Source: Viridibacillus arvi (GTDB taxonomy: Bacteria > Bacillota > Bacilli > Bacillales_A > Planococcaceae). From it: a stretch of DNA of 64,000 nt. Below the pieces are notes generated by a model. The model was not told where the DNA came from, searched no databases, and worked only from the letters and a program-made list of their open reading frames with translations. The stretch covers positions 1,626,686-1,690,685 of the forward strand of contig NZ_LILB01000005.1 in NCBI RefSeq assembly GCF_001274945.1, given 5' to 3'. The position numbers and the translations under genes are program-made. Shown one piece after another: positions 15,892-24,914 of the stretch. Numbering within the stretch: the first letter of the stretch is position 1; each line of letters starts with the position of its first letter.

Positions 15892-17229
15892 ATGAAACCG
15901 ATTATTAAAGTTCTAGATGTCACATTAAACAACCTAAAAAACGTCAAATACGGAACATTTCATATCGATACAAACTTTAACAAATTAGAAGAAGCTAATG
16001 TTATTGGATTCTATGGTCAAAATGGTTCAGGTAAGACTGCTGTTGTACAAGCATTTCAAATTTTATCGGCACTCTTAGATGGTGGGATAAATAAAAAACT
16101 TCCCCATGTTCATCACCTACATATATACTACGGTGAATCATCTTTACAACTAAATTTCCAATTCATCATCAAAAATAAATTTGGCGAGTACTTCTTAAAA
16201 TACGCTGTTTCACTTGTAGTTGGTGAACAAAGGTTAAATGTTATAGCAGAAAGCTTAAATTATCGAGAAAATAAACGGGGTAAACGCTTTAAAAATATAC
16301 TTTCAAAAAACGGAGAGGAAGTTACTATCCGCACAACCAATCTCACCTCTTTAAACCAAAATGATCGAGTTAAAGTATTAGTAGCAAACCATCTTTCTAA
16401 AGAAAATCATTCTTCTTTTATTTTCAGAAAAGAAGTTAGAAATATTCTTCCCAATTATTTAGATGAAGTGGAAATGGCACTCATTCAAAATATTATTTTT
16501 GACTTCAAAAGAGACTTGCATATCATTGATAATACGCAATTTGGTAACTTAATCTCTAATATTACGATGCCTTTTAATATACATCTCGAAAATAAACGTG
16601 GTGTGATTCCTTCCAAATTAGAAGATACTACTTTACTACCAAAAGACATGTTCAATGCAATGAAAGAATTAATAGAACAAACAAACATTGTCCTTAAAAT
16701 GCTTATTCCTGGTTTACAGATTAAAATTCATGTTCTTCATACCCAAAAATTGAATGACGGATCTGATGGTGTGCTCGTTGAGTTTCTCTCCCGAAAAGGC
16801 GACATTGAGCTACCATTGAAATGTGAATCCGAGGGTACATTGAAGATAATTTCTATCTTAAGTACACTTATCGCTGTTTATAACAATCCCAATGCATGCG
16901 TTATTATTGATGAATTAGATGCTGGTGTATTTGAGTACTTATTAGGTGAACTACTTGAAATTATCCATGAAAACGGAGCGGGCCAATTGATATTCACTTC
17001 TCATAATTTACGTATACTTGAAGTACTACCAATCCATAATTTATGGTTCACTACTACGAATGAAGAGAATCGCTATATGCAATTAAAGGGTGTCAAAAAG
17101 CTTAATAATCCTAGAGATGTCTATTTGCGTGCAATTCAGTTAGGTGGTCAAGACGAAGCAATTTACAAGGAAACGAATGCTTATGATATGAAACGAGCAT
17201 TTAGAAAAGCGGCTATTATAAATGAGTAA
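15892..17229 (+). CDS. ABC-type AAA ATPase of a putative defence pair (RloA-like)
   Basis: Protein of 445 residues with a split ABC/SMC-like ATPase. Walker A is G-Q-N-G-S-G-K-T at residues 42-49. A degenerate signature E-S-E-G-T-L-K is at 312-318, Walker B V-I-I-D-E at 337-341 and the switch histidine T-S-H at 369-371. This layout fits the AAA_15/AAA_21 'ATP/GTP phosphatase' ATPases found in OLD, RloA and PARIS systems. An AGGAGG site precedes the ATG. The last 8 bases overlap the next gene, a TOPRIM-like protein, so the two are translationally coupled. No membrane segment is present. An anti-phage role is inferred from architecture and pairing; sequence identity to a characterised system could not be checked. 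Confidence 0.8.
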   Translation: MKPIIKVLDVTLNNLKNVKYGTFHIDTNFNKLEEANVIGFYGQNGSGKTAVVQAFQILSALLDGGINKKLPHVHHLHIYYGESSLQLNFQFIIKNKFGEYFLKYAVSLVVGEQRLNVIAESLNYRENKRGKRFKNILSKNGEEVTIRTTNLTSLNQNDRVKVLVANHLSKENHSSFIFRKEVRNILPNYLDEVEMALIQNIIFDFKRDLHIIDNTQFGNLISNITMPFNIHLENKRGVIPSKLEDTTLLPKDMFNAMKELIEQTNIVLKMLIPGLQIKIHVLHTQKLNDGSDGVLVEFLSRKGDIELPLKCESEGTLKIISILSTLIAVYNNPNACVIIDELDAGVFEYLLGELLEIIHENGAGQLIFTSHNLRILEVLPIHNLWFTTTNEENRYMQLKGVKKLNNPRDVYLRAIQLGGQDEAIYKETNAYDMKRAFRKAAIINE

Positions 17230-17950
17230 TAAAGCGAAAAAAGTCGTCTTGTTACTAGTAGAAGGTGCCTGTGAAGAAGCTTTATTATACGATCGAATAC
17301 GTACATTATTTAATAATAATGAAATTAGATTCGATATTATTAAAGGGGACATTATGGGGGATTTAAATCAAAAGAGCTCCAATATAAAAAACCTAATTGG
17401 AGATCGCGTTAAAAGCTATATTAACAAAATGAAATTAGGCCCTAAAGATTTATTGGCAATTATCCAAATAGCCGATACAGACGGCTGCTTTATTGATGAA
17501 TCCGCCGTAATTATTGATGAAAATCAAGATAGATTAACACTCTATAACGCTAAAAACATCAGTGTTCCCAATAGTAATCAACAAAGCAAAATTATTGAAA
17601 GAAACAAATTAAAAAGCAAAAACATTCATACTATGCGAACGCTCAATTCAATTTTATCTGGCAAAGTGAATTATCAAATTTATTATTTTTCTAGAGCACT
17701 TGAACATATTTTGTTTAACGAAGCCAATCCGGAAACACGTTATAAAGTGCGTGAGGTTGAGGAGTTTTTAGAAAATGAACAAAAGCCGATAGAAGAATTT
17801 CTTTCAAATTTTTTACCCATTTCAACTAGTATGACATTAGAAGAAAAATATATGGAAAGTTGGCAAAGCATATCTGCTGACCTTGCCTCTTTGGAAAGGT
17901 TTTCGAATGTATCTCTAATGTTCGATTATATGAAAATGATTAACGAGTAA
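17222..17950 (+). CDS. TOPRIM-like RloB/DUF4435-type partner protein
   Basis: Protein of 242 residues. The N-terminus has a strand followed by V-E-G-A-C-E-E (E14, E18, E19), the acidic motif of TOPRIM folds; after a helical stretch comes I-A-D-T-D-G (D85, D87), matching the second TOPRIM motif DxD. The rest is helical and has Arg-rich and His positions without a clear known motif. This pattern resembles RloB-like or DUF4435 (AriB) proteins, effectors partnered by AAA ATPases. It starts inside the end of the ATPase gene (8-base overlap). Predicted to be a nuclease or nucleotide-cleaving effector, but the family assignment is by eye. Confidence 0.65.
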   Translation: MSNKAKKVVLLLVEGACEEALLYDRIRTLFNNNEIRFDIIKGDIMGDLNQKSSNIKNLIGDRVKSYINKMKLGPKDLLAIIQIADTDGCFIDESAVIIDENQDRLTLYNAKNISVPNSNQQSKIIERNKLKSKNIHTMRTLNSILSGKVNYQIYYFSRALEHILFNEANPETRYKVREVEEFLENEQKPIEEFLSNFLPISTSMTLEEKYMESWQSISADLASLERFSNVSLMFDYMKMINE

Positions 17951-17954
17951 CAAT

Positions 17955-17994
17955 AAAAGCCTTGATACCAAATAGTTTTGGTTTCAAGGCTTTT
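17955..17994. terminator. Bidirectional terminator
   Basis: AAAAGCCTTGAtACCAAA pairs with TTTGGTTTCAAGGCTTTT across a short loop. T-tracts flank it on both strands. It separates the AAA/TOPRIM pair from the convergent opuC operon, whose stop is at 17998. Confidence 0.85.
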
Positions 17995-17997
17995 CCA

Positions 17998-18693
17998 TTA
18001 CTCATTCAAGCTTTGTACTGTTGGTGTAGCTAAATTTTTATGACGTTTTACTGGGTCCAACTTGCGCTCTATGAAACCAAGTATCAAATCTGTTATAACA
18101 GCCATCAGTGCTGTTGGAATGGCACCTGCTAGAATAATCGCTGTACCATCTGTAGCATTTGTACCACGGATAATAATATCCCCGAGTCCACCTGCCCCAA
18201 TGAAAGCACCGATTGCTGTAATACCGATTGCAACAACAAGGGCTATACGAATTCCTGCAATAATTACAGAGAGTGAGAGTGGCAACTCAATCATATACAG
18301 CACTTGTATGCGTGTCATACCCATTCCTCTACCGGAATCAGTAAGGTCTTTGTTAATATTATTAATGCCTGTGTATGTGTTTTTAATAATCGGAAGTAGT
18401 GAATATAAGAATACAGTAATAATTACTGTCGTTTTGCCAAGCCCCATGCCTAGCATAAGAATCGCCAGTAATGCAAGCGCCGGTATAGTCTGTATAATAT
18501 TCGCTATCGTAATGATGAACCCTGATAATTTAGCGTATTTCGAAATAAGTATGCCCAGTGGAATACCGACTATGGCTGCTAAGATTACACCATAAATTGA
18601 GATAAGAAAATGTGTTATAAATTGCTCAAATACATAAGAACCATTTTCAGAGAAGTAGTAAAAGAATTGTTGGAATGTATTTAAATCAGTCAT
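17998..18693 (-). CDS. opuCD: Osmoprotectant ABC transporter permease (OpuCD-type)
   Basis: Membrane protein of 231 residues with about six hydrophobic segments and the permease coupling-loop region G-R-G-M-G-M-T-R-I-Q-V-L. The motif [11 protein letters not shown] is typical of OpuB/OpuC permeases. It is the second permease of a four-gene glycine betaine/carnitine/choline transporter. An upstream ATG is in frame, but the start at 18693 follows a GGAGGG site; the gene overlaps the end of the binding-protein gene by 8 bases. It ends at a terminator shared with the convergent defence pair. Confidence 0.9.
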   Translation of the reverse strand: MTDLNTFQQFFYYFSENGSYVFEQFITHFLISIYGVILAAIVGIPLGILISKYAKLSGFIITIANIIQTIPALALLAILMLGMGLGKTTVIITVFLYSLLPIIKNTYTGINNINKDLTDSGRGMGMTRIQVLYMIELPLSLSVIIAGIRIALVVAIGITAIGAFIGAGGLGDIIIRGTNATDGTAIILAGAIPTALMAVITDLILGFIERKLDPVKRHKNLATPTVQSLNE

Positions 18694-19618
18694 CCTTTTT
18701 CCCTCCTTCTTCATCCTCAAAATAATTATGTTCTTCTAAGAATTTTTCGGCTACAATAGCTGGTTCAACTAGATTGTTATCAGCTTCATAGTTAAGCTTT
18801 TGCATTTGCTCTGTTGAAATTTTACCTATTAGTTTTTCAATCGCTTCTTTTACTTTTGGTTTTGCTTCTAATAATTCATTTACTGCAAGAGTACTTGCAT
18901 CATACGGTGGGAAAAATTGTCGGTCATCCTCTAATACAACAAGATCATAACTTGCAATACGACCATCTGTTGTATAACCAAGAATCACATCCATTTTGCC
19001 TGCTTCTACAGCATCGTAGACAAGCCCAATCTGCATAGGGTATACGTCTTTAAAATCAAAGCCATACGTTTTCACAAAGTCTTTATAGCCATCCCCGACA
19101 CGATTGACCCATGAGTTGTCGACGCCTGCCTGTAAATCTTTTGCGATATCTTTTAAGTCACTCACTTTTTTCAAATGATATTTTTCAGCCATTTCACGCG
19201 TGACCATAAATGCATAAGTATTTGCAAAACCATATGTGTCGAAGAAGGTTTGGTCGTAGCGCTCTTGGAATATTTTTTGTACATTATCCATCGCTTTTTT
19301 CGGGTCTTTAACAGGATCTTCTTTTAAAGCCCCAGTAAGGTCTGTTCCTGTATAACGTGTTGAAGAAATATTTGCATCGCCATTAATCATTGCTTGATGC
19401 AGGACGACACTTGATCCTAGGTTATTAATCAGTTCTACCTTTTCATCCGTTTCATGTTCAATCATTAATTTCAGCATATTAGCCATAATCTTACTTTCTG
19501 TTGTTGTCATTGAAGCAATTTTCACATCATTATCATCACTTGAACCAGTCAGCGAACAAGCAGATAAAAATAACACTGTCATAATCAAGCTAATCGTAAT
19601 TATTTGTTTATATTTCAT
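18686..19618 (-). CDS. opuCC: Osmoprotectant-binding lipoprotein (OpuCC-type)
   Basis: Substrate-binding lipoprotein of 310 residues. The signal peptide ends in the lipobox L-S-A-C. The OpuAC/OpuCC fold is indicated by S-T-R-Y-T-G-T-D near 107 and L-G-Y-T-T-D-G-R near 230, including the aromatic and polar residues expected around a quaternary-amine pocket. Two ATGs are in frame; the second (19618) is preferred because AGGAGGGG is 9 bases upstream, whereas it is only 3 bases from the first. It lies between the two permease genes, as in opuC. Confidence 0.92.
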   Translation of the reverse strand: MKYKQIITISLIMTVLFLSACSLTGSSDDNDVKIASMTTTESKIMANMLKLMIEHETDEKVELINNLGSSVVLHQAMINGDANISSTRYTGTDLTGALKEDPVKDPKKAMDNVQKIFQERYDQTFFDTYGFANTYAFMVTREMAEKYHLKKVSDLKDIAKDLQAGVDNSWVNRVGDGYKDFVKTYGFDFKDVYPMQIGLVYDAVEAGKMDVILGYTTDGRIASYDLVVLEDDRQFFPPYDASTLAVNELLEAKPKVKEAIEKLIGKISTEQMQKLNYEADNNLVEPAIVAEKFLEEHNYFEDEEGGKKDD

Positions 19619-19633
19619 AAGCATGTTCCCCTC

Positions 19634-20269
19634 CTATCGTTCAATTTTTAAACCTCTTGGTGTAGCCCACTTTTCTACTTTAGATAATATAAAGTCAGTA
19701 ATTAATGCCAAAATAGTTACTAACACAGCGCCGCCAATAATAAATTCCGGTTGATAAAGGTTCAGTCCATTAAAAATAAAATCACCTAAGCCACCTGCTC
19801 CTATGTAAGATGCTAAAGTTGCCCATGAGATGGCATAGACTGCTGATAATCTAATCCCCGACATAATGACAGGGATAGCTAATGGCAGCTCGACCATCCC
19901 GATGGATTGAATTTTTGTCATTCCCATACTAATTCCGGCTGATTTCAGACCTGAATTAACAGAATTCATACCAATATACGTATTATTTAAAATAGGTAAT
20001 AGTGTGTAGATAAATAGAGCAATAATTGCAGGGATTTTCCCGACTCCTAAGAATGGAATCATAATTGCTAAAATAGCTAATGATGGTAGTGTTTGCAGAA
20101 CACTTGTAATGCCTAAAACGATTTTGGCGGTTCTCTGTAGTTTTGATAATAAAATACCCAAAGGAACTGCAACGACAATGCCTAAAATTAAAGCTATGGC
20201 AGATATATAAAAATGTTCCCATGTTTTTTGTACAATATCTCCGCCGTTTTGTGTTATAAAGTCAATCAT
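19634..20269 (-). CDS. opuCB: Osmoprotectant ABC transporter permease (OpuCB-type)
   Basis: Permease of 211 residues, homologous to the other permease of this operon: both have T-L-P/I-P-A-L-A-I/L-L-A-I, Y-T/S-L-L-P-I and the [11 protein letters not shown] motif. Roughly six membrane segments are visible. It forms the transmembrane channel with OpuCD. The gene lies 30 bases after opuCA. Confidence 0.92.
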   Translation of the reverse strand: MIDFITQNGGDIVQKTWEHFYISAIALILGIVVAVPLGILLSKLQRTAKIVLGITSVLQTLPSLAILAIMIPFLGVGKIPAIIALFIYTLLPILNNTYIGMNSVNSGLKSAGISMGMTKIQSIGMVELPLAIPVIMSGIRLSAVYAISWATLASYIGAGGLGDFIFNGLNLYQPEFIIGGAVLVTILALITDFILSKVEKWATPRGLKIER

Positions 20270-20299
20270 CTACTCACGTCCTTTCTATTTAGTTAGTAT

Positions 20300-21484
20300 T
20301 TAGTTAAGTTGTTTATTAGATACACTTTGTTGCTCTAGATTAATATCATTTGCATCCTCATTTATTTCCTCATCACCCCAAATAGTGTCATATACCATAT
20401 CCACAATATTTGCACGAGTAACAAGTCCAATTAAACGATGCTCTTCATCTACAACAGGAATATGTTTTAAATTCCGCTTTAAAATACGTCGTACTGAATC
20501 TTGTAATTTTGTACCATTACTAACATAAAAGACGTCTTTTTCTACTGCTTCAGAAATGCTAGAAGTGGTATGTCGTGCTTTAGTTAATCCCTCTACATCG
20601 ATATAACCTTTCAAATGATTTTGGCCGTCAACAACAAATAATGTGTCGACACGCTTTGTTACCATCAAACGAAAAGCATCATTAATACTTTTTTCTAACG
20701 TAATAGAGATTGGTTTAATCATTACATCATCAACAATTTTTGCACTTGGCTTTTCTTGCATTAAACGGTGAGAGCCAATAAATTCACGAACAAATTCGTT
20801 AGCAGGGTTAGATAGGATATTGTCAGGAGTATCAAATTGGATAACTTGGCCACTATGCATTATACAAATGCGATCTGCCAATTTAATCGCTTCATCCATA
20901 TCGTGCGTGACGAAAATAACAGTTTTACCAAGACGTTGCTGTAAATCTTTCATCAAGTCTTGTAACGTGTCACGAGTAATAGGGTCTAATGCGCCGAATG
21001 GTTCATCCATTAAGATAATGTCTTGGTCTGCGGCTAATGCCCGGAGCACGCCGATACGCTGTTGCTGACCACCAGATAATTGCGCGGGATATAGATCGAG
21101 ATAGCTTTGAGGTAAATTTACAAGTTCAATGAGGCGTTCTGCTGTTTGATCTTTCTTGTCTTTTGTCCATTTCAACAATTTAGGTACAAGCGTAATATTT
21201 TCACGAATGGTCATATGTGGCATAAGACCGATTTGTTGAATAACATATCCAATACTCCTACGAAGTGCTACGGGGTTCTTTTTCGCTAAATCTTCCCCTT
21301 CTAAATAAATGGTGCCTTTGGTTGGTTCTATCATTCTATTAATCATACGCATGGCAGTCGTTTTCCCACTTCCACTAGTACCGATAAAGGCAACAAATTC
21401 ACCGCGTTCTATTTCAATATTCATATCATCAACGGCTTTCTTTCCACCCCTATATACTTTCGATAAATTCTCTATCTTTAGCAT
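20300..21484 (-). CDS. opuCA: Osmoprotectant ABC transporter ATPase with CBS pair (OpuCA-type)
   Basis: ATPase of 394 residues. Walker A G-T-S-G-S-G-K-T-T lies near 35, the signature L-S-G-G-Q-Q-Q-R near 135, Walker B I-I-L-M-D-E-P near 155. After the ATPase domain come two CBS repeats (about 255-370), which in OpuA/OpuC sense ionic strength or nucleotides such as c-di-AMP. A GAGGGGG site precedes the ATG. First gene of opuCA-CB-CC-CD. The upstream stretch to 21769 holds its promoter region, but I could not place -35/-10 boxes with confidence, nor a clear operator. Confidence 0.95.
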   Translation of the reverse strand: MLKIENLSKVYRGGKKAVDDMNIEIERGEFVAFIGTSGSGKTTAMRMINRMIEPTKGTIYLEGEDLAKKNPVALRRSIGYVIQQIGLMPHMTIRENITLVPKLLKWTKDKKDQTAERLIELVNLPQSYLDLYPAQLSGGQQQRIGVLRALAADQDIILMDEPFGALDPITRDTLQDLMKDLQQRLGKTVIFVTHDMDEAIKLADRICIMHSGQVIQFDTPDNILSNPANEFVREFIGSHRLMQEKPSAKIVDDVMIKPISITLEKSINDAFRLMVTKRVDTLFVVDGQNHLKGYIDVEGLTKARHTTSSISEAVEKDVFYVSNGTKLQDSVRRILKRNLKHIPVVDEEHRLIGLVTRANIVDMVYDTIWGDEEINEDANDINLEQQSVSNKQLN

Positions 21485-21769
21485 AAGTATTCCCCCTCAA
21501 ATTTTATAACCTAAGTTCTTTTACCCCCTATCGGTAGACATTAAACCTCAAAAAACTAAAATATTGAAAATATTTACTTTATTGTATAAATCGTTGCAAT
21601 TGCAAGCTATATGTATGTGCTAGCTTCAATACGATAAATGCATTGATTCCTTGCACTCTGCTGATCATTGATAATTAAAACACTTCATTTATTCACAATA
21701 AATTCCATCTCTAATCTTAGGTTCTTTTCTATAACTTTTAATCCCTACAAAAATACTTTGTTTTTCATA

Positions 21770-21798
21770 TTGACTTTCACCTTTAGAAAAAGTAAGAT
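21770..21798 (+). promoter_or_regulatory. Sigma-A promoter of the riboswitch operon
   Basis: TTGACT (21770-21775), a 17-base spacer and TAAGAT (21793-21798). The expected transcription start, near 21805, lies just before the riboswitch P1 stem. Between this promoter and opuCA (21485-21769) no gene is seen. Confidence 0.8.
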
Positions 21799-21819
21799 AA
21801 TTGAAACATTAGAAAATTA

Positions 21820-21970
21820 CTTATCATGAGAAGCTAAGGGACTGGTCCGATGAAGCTTCAGCAACCACTGTCTGACGGAATGGTGCTACTTCCAGCAAGA
21901 GAAATCTTGACAGATAAGATTGCATACTCAACTTTTAAGCTCCCTCTTTTATTAATGAGGGATTTTTTAT
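21820..21970 (+). ncRNA. SAM-I riboswitch (S box) with terminator
   Basis: The aptamer spans about 21820-21918. P1 is formed by CTTATC (21820-21825) and GATAAG (21913-21918). Conserved S-box segments follow in order: an A-G-G-G-A-C-T-G-G-x-C-C-G-A-T-G-A-A core, C-A-G-C-A-A-C-C, then G-G-T-G-C-T-A-x-T-T-C-C-A-G-C-A and the A-C-A-G-A-T-A-A-G end. A terminator hairpin follows (TCCCTC 21941-21946, GAGGGA 21957-21962, then six Ts). With SAM bound the terminator should form and switch off the downstream flavoprotein and transporter genes. Confidence 0.95.
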
Positions 21971-22032
21971 AACTTTAATGCATAGTAATTCTATAAGAAT
22001 TATAATTTTAGAGGGATATGAGGGGATTTTTT

Positions 22033-23208
22033 GTGAAAGAGATATTTATAAAAACAGAACTACAACGTCAATGGTTAGATAAATTAGCGTTACTAAAAGT
22101 AAAAATCACTGAGGGCGCTGCAATAGTAGATGAATTATCGATTTTTCCAAAAGAGAGTTTTAGCCTACTCCGAGAAATTGGCTATCCAGCTATCACTTTA
22201 CCAACAGAATTCGGTGGAGGAGGATTTTCAGTTTACGATATGGTCCTCTTGCAAGAAACACTTGCTAGTTACGATGAAAATACTTCCCTTTCTATGGGCT
22301 GGACTTTAGGTGTTGTTGGAGAATTGTATGAGCAAAAATTGTGGACAGATGACAAACTTAATTTCTTTGCAAATGAAGTACAAAATGGCGCTATTGTAAA
22401 TCGTTCTGTAAGTGAGGCGCGTACTGGAAGCCCCACTCGCGGTGGACGTCCTGGAACAAATGCCATTCGCTCAAATAATGAGTGGCTTATAAATGGACGT
22501 AAAATTTTTACAACTGCTTCCCCTGTTTTGGATTATTTTTTAACTTCTGCTTGGATTGAGGAAAAACAACAAGTTGGGTTCTTTTTAATTCATAAAGATA
22601 CAGCAGGAGTATCTATCGAAGAAACGTGGGATGTAATGTCGATGCGTGGCACATCAAGTCACGACTTAATATTACAAAACGTTAAAGTAAGTGACTCGGA
22701 TTTAGTCGAATTACCAAATCATCCAAGCGGAGGTAAAATCAACGGCTGGTTATTGCATATTCCTGCAACTTATTTAGGCATAGCACAAGCAGCTCGTGAT
22801 TATGCCGTTCACTTTGCAAATCACCATCAACCAAATAGTTTAAATGCACCGATCAGTTCATTACCAAATGTGCAGAATCTATTAGGTGAAATTGAATTAA
22901 AACTTCAGCAATCTAGATTTGTCTTATATGGAACAGCTGAAGCTTATGACGACCCAAAACGAAGAGATTCTTTGAGCAATGAAATCGCTGTTGCCAAACA
23001 TACAGTGACTAATACAGCCATTGATATCGTTGACAAAGCAATGCGAGTAGTAGGCGCAAAAAGTTTACAAAACGCTAATCCATTGCAAAGGTATTACCGC
23101 AATGTACGCGCGGGTCTACACAATCCTCCAATGGATGATATGACTATAACAAAATTAGCATTAACAGCTATTGAAGAACAAAAGAAAAAGAATTCGATTG
23201 TGAATTAA
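22033..23208 (+). CDS. Acyl-CoA-dehydrogenase-family flavoprotein, probable sulfur acquisition
   Basis: Protein of 391 residues with the acyl-CoA dehydrogenase fold: an N-terminal helical domain, middle beta domain with S-E-A-R-T-G-S near 130 and F-T-T-A-S near 160, and a C-terminal helical domain ending R-N-V-R-A-G-L-H-N-P-P. Members of the DszC/SfnB branch are FMNH2-dependent monooxygenases acting on organosulfur compounds; control by a SAM riboswitch fits that better than fatty-acid oxidation. An ATG at 22018 is in frame, but AGGGG lies 7 bases before the GTG at 22033, which I prefer. The ABC transporter genes directly downstream probably import the substrate. Confidence 0.75.
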   Translation: MKEIFIKTELQRQWLDKLALLKVKITEGAAIVDELSIFPKESFSLLREIGYPAITLPTEFGGGGFSVYDMVLLQETLASYDENTSLSMGWTLGVVGELYEQKLWTDDKLNFFANEVQNGAIVNRSVSEARTGSPTRGGRPGTNAIRSNNEWLINGRKIFTTASPVLDYFLTSAWIEEKQQVGFFLIHKDTAGVSIEETWDVMSMRGTSSHDLILQNVKVSDSDLVELPNHPSGGKINGWLLHIPATYLGIAQAARDYAVHFANHHQPNSLNAPISSLPNVQNLLGEIELKLQQSRFVLYGTAEAYDDPKRRDSLSNEIAVAKHTVTNTAIDIVDKAMRVVGAKSLQNANPLQRYYRNVRAGLHNPPMDDMTITKLALTAIEEQKKKNSIVN

Positions 23209-23243
23209 TAATAAAAATTTAACTTAAAAAGGGGTTTTAAGAT

Positions 23244-24110
23244 ATGTTCAGTAAAAAACTATTAAAATTTGCAGCAGTCGGTATTACTTCAATCGCAATT
23301 TTAGCTGGTTGCTCTACTAGCGAGGCTTCTGATTCTAAAGGTAAAGGAGATTCCTCAAAAGTACGTACCGTGAAAGTTGCCTTTGACCAAGCGAGTAAGC
23401 CGATTTCATATATTGACGACCAAGGTAATCCAACTGGATACGATGTAGAAGTGATGAAACTAGTGGATGAATTATTACCAGACTATAAATTTGAATATGT
23501 AGGCACGACTAGTGACGACTTATTAATTGGTGTCGAACAAGGTAAATACCAAGTTGGTGTCAAAAACGCCTTCTTCACAGAAGAGCGTACAGAAAAATTC
23601 ATCTACCCTAAAGAATTCCTTGGCTTAAGTAGTGCAGGTTTAGTATTACGTAAAGAGGATGAAAATATTAAATCGCTAAAAGACTTTGCAACAGCCGGCT
23701 ACTCTTTAGCACCAATTGCCGCAAATAATGCTCAATATACAGTCATCGATGAATACAACAAAAAAAATCCAAATAACAAAGTAAAACTAAAAGCTGGAGA
23801 TGCTTTCACTATCGATATTGTTCAATGGGTCAATGAAGGCCGAGTAGATGGTGGTGTAATGATCGAAGGTCCTTTTAACCAACAAGTTACAGCCAAAGAC
23901 GGCGCTTATCACAAATTAGCAAATGACATTGTGTACAACGAATTTGCTGTAATTAAAACATGGCCGCTATACAACAAAAAAGAACAGAAATTTGCAGACG
24001 CATATGACAAAGCTATAAAACAAATTAAAGAACAACAAAAAACAAATGAACTGAGTAAAAAATTCTACGATCGTGATTTATTTGAAGTACTTGAGCAAGC
24101 GGAACGTTAA
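23244..24110 (+). CDS. Polar amino-acid-type solute-binding lipoprotein
   Basis: SBP_bac_3-family lipoprotein of 288 residues: lipobox L-A-G-C at about 20-23, then a low-complexity linker and two binding lobes with P-I-S-Y-I-D-D-Q-G-N-P-T-G-Y-D and V-K-N-A-F-F-T-E-E-R. The position under a SAM riboswitch suggests methionine, cystine or another sulfur amino acid, or a sulfur compound oxidised by the flavoprotein upstream. Ligand not readable from sequence. AAGGGG precedes the ATG. A hairpin follows before the permease genes. Confidence 0.88.
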   Translation: MFSKKLLKFAAVGITSIAILAGCSTSEASDSKGKGDSSKVRTVKVAFDQASKPISYIDDQGNPTGYDVEVMKLVDELLPDYKFEYVGTTSDDLLIGVEQGKYQVGVKNAFFTEERTEKFIYPKEFLGLSSAGLVLRKEDENIKSLKDFATAGYSLAPIAANNAQYTVIDEYNKKNPNNKVKLKAGDAFTIDIVQWVNEGRVDGGVMIEGPFNQQVTAKDGAYHKLANDIVYNEFAVIKTWPLYNKKEQKFADAYDKAIKQIKEQQKTNELSKKFYDRDLFEVLEQAER

Positions 24111-24135
24111 TTGCTTATGCATAAGTAACGTCCTT

Positions 24136-24165
24136 AGGCTGTTGAGTCATTAAACTCAACAGCCT
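24136..24165 (+). terminator. Intra-operon hairpin (leaky terminator or mRNA stabiliser)
   Basis: Perfect 12-base arms AGGCTGTTGAGT (24136-24147) and ACTCAACAGCCT (24154-24165) with a six-base loop and only a short TT-C-C tail. It lies between the binding-protein and first permease genes. Such hairpins commonly raise the level of binding-protein mRNA over that of the membrane subunits. Confidence 0.7.
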
Positions 24166-24194
24166 TTCCAATACAAAATGAAAATGGTGAGCAT

Positions 24195-24902
24195 ATGGAA
24201 AAATATTTTGATGCATCTTACATCTGGGAGTCACTTCCTATTTTACTCCCCTTTCTAAAGGTGACATTTATGATAGCAGGACTGTCCATTTTACTAGGTT
24301 CCTTTTTGGGTTTATTACTTGCAATAGCCAAATTGAGCAGCAGTAGAATTGCTCAAAAACTTGCAAACGGTTATACAACTATCATGCGTTGTACACCTTC
24401 GATTGTGTTACTATTTCTCGTTTATTATGGTGTACCCGCATTAGCTGAAAATTTTGGCCTCAATTTGCACGATATTGATACAGCCATATTCGTTATCGTA
24501 ACTTTCACACTACAATTTGCAGCCATTATGTCCGAAGTAATTCGTTCTTCTTATGGTTCAATTGACAAGGGCCAATACGAAGCCGCTGTTAGTGTCGGCC
24601 TAACACCTTTTCAAGCCTATCGCCGCATTATTTTTCCACAAGCTTTAGTTGTAGCTTTACCCAACCTTGGTAACGGTATGATTGCCTTATTACAAGAAGG
24701 TGCACTTGCTTATACTATTGGGCTTATTGATGTCGTTGGAAAAGCCAATCTCATTATCGCCAGCAATATCAATGCACATGCTCTTGAAATTTTTATCGCT
24801 TTAGCGATCATCTACTGGGTATTGTCATTGATCATCGAAAAAGTCTTCTCAATTCTTGAAAAATTCTTTAGTAAAGGTAAAAAAACGTTGGAGACAACAT
24901 AA
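24195..24902 (+). CDS. Amino-acid-type ABC transporter permease 1
   Basis: Permease of 235 residues of the HisM/GlnP family with about five membrane segments. The coupling loop reads G-Q-Y-E-A-A-V-S-V-G-L-T near residue 130, followed by I-I-F-P-Q-A, the standard contact with the ATPase. It pairs with the next permease, 12 bases downstream, to form a heterodimeric channel. The ATG follows GGTGAG. Confidence 0.9.
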   Translation: MEKYFDASYIWESLPILLPFLKVTFMIAGLSILLGSFLGLLLAIAKLSSSRIAQKLANGYTTIMRCTPSIVLLFLVYYGVPALAENFGLNLHDIDTAIFVIVTFTLQFAAIMSEVIRSSYGSIDKGQYEAAVSVGLTPFQAYRRIIFPQALVVALPNLGNGMIALLQEGALAYTIGLIDVVGKANLIIASNINAHALEIFIALAIIYWVLSLIIEKVFSILEKFFSKGKKTLETT

Positions 24903-24914
24903 GGAGGTACCCAC

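Noticed and set aside
21820-21970. T-box or lysine riboswitch as an alternative to the S box
   Set aside because: The conserved segments and P1 pairing match SAM-I; no T-box sequence or specifier loop is seen.
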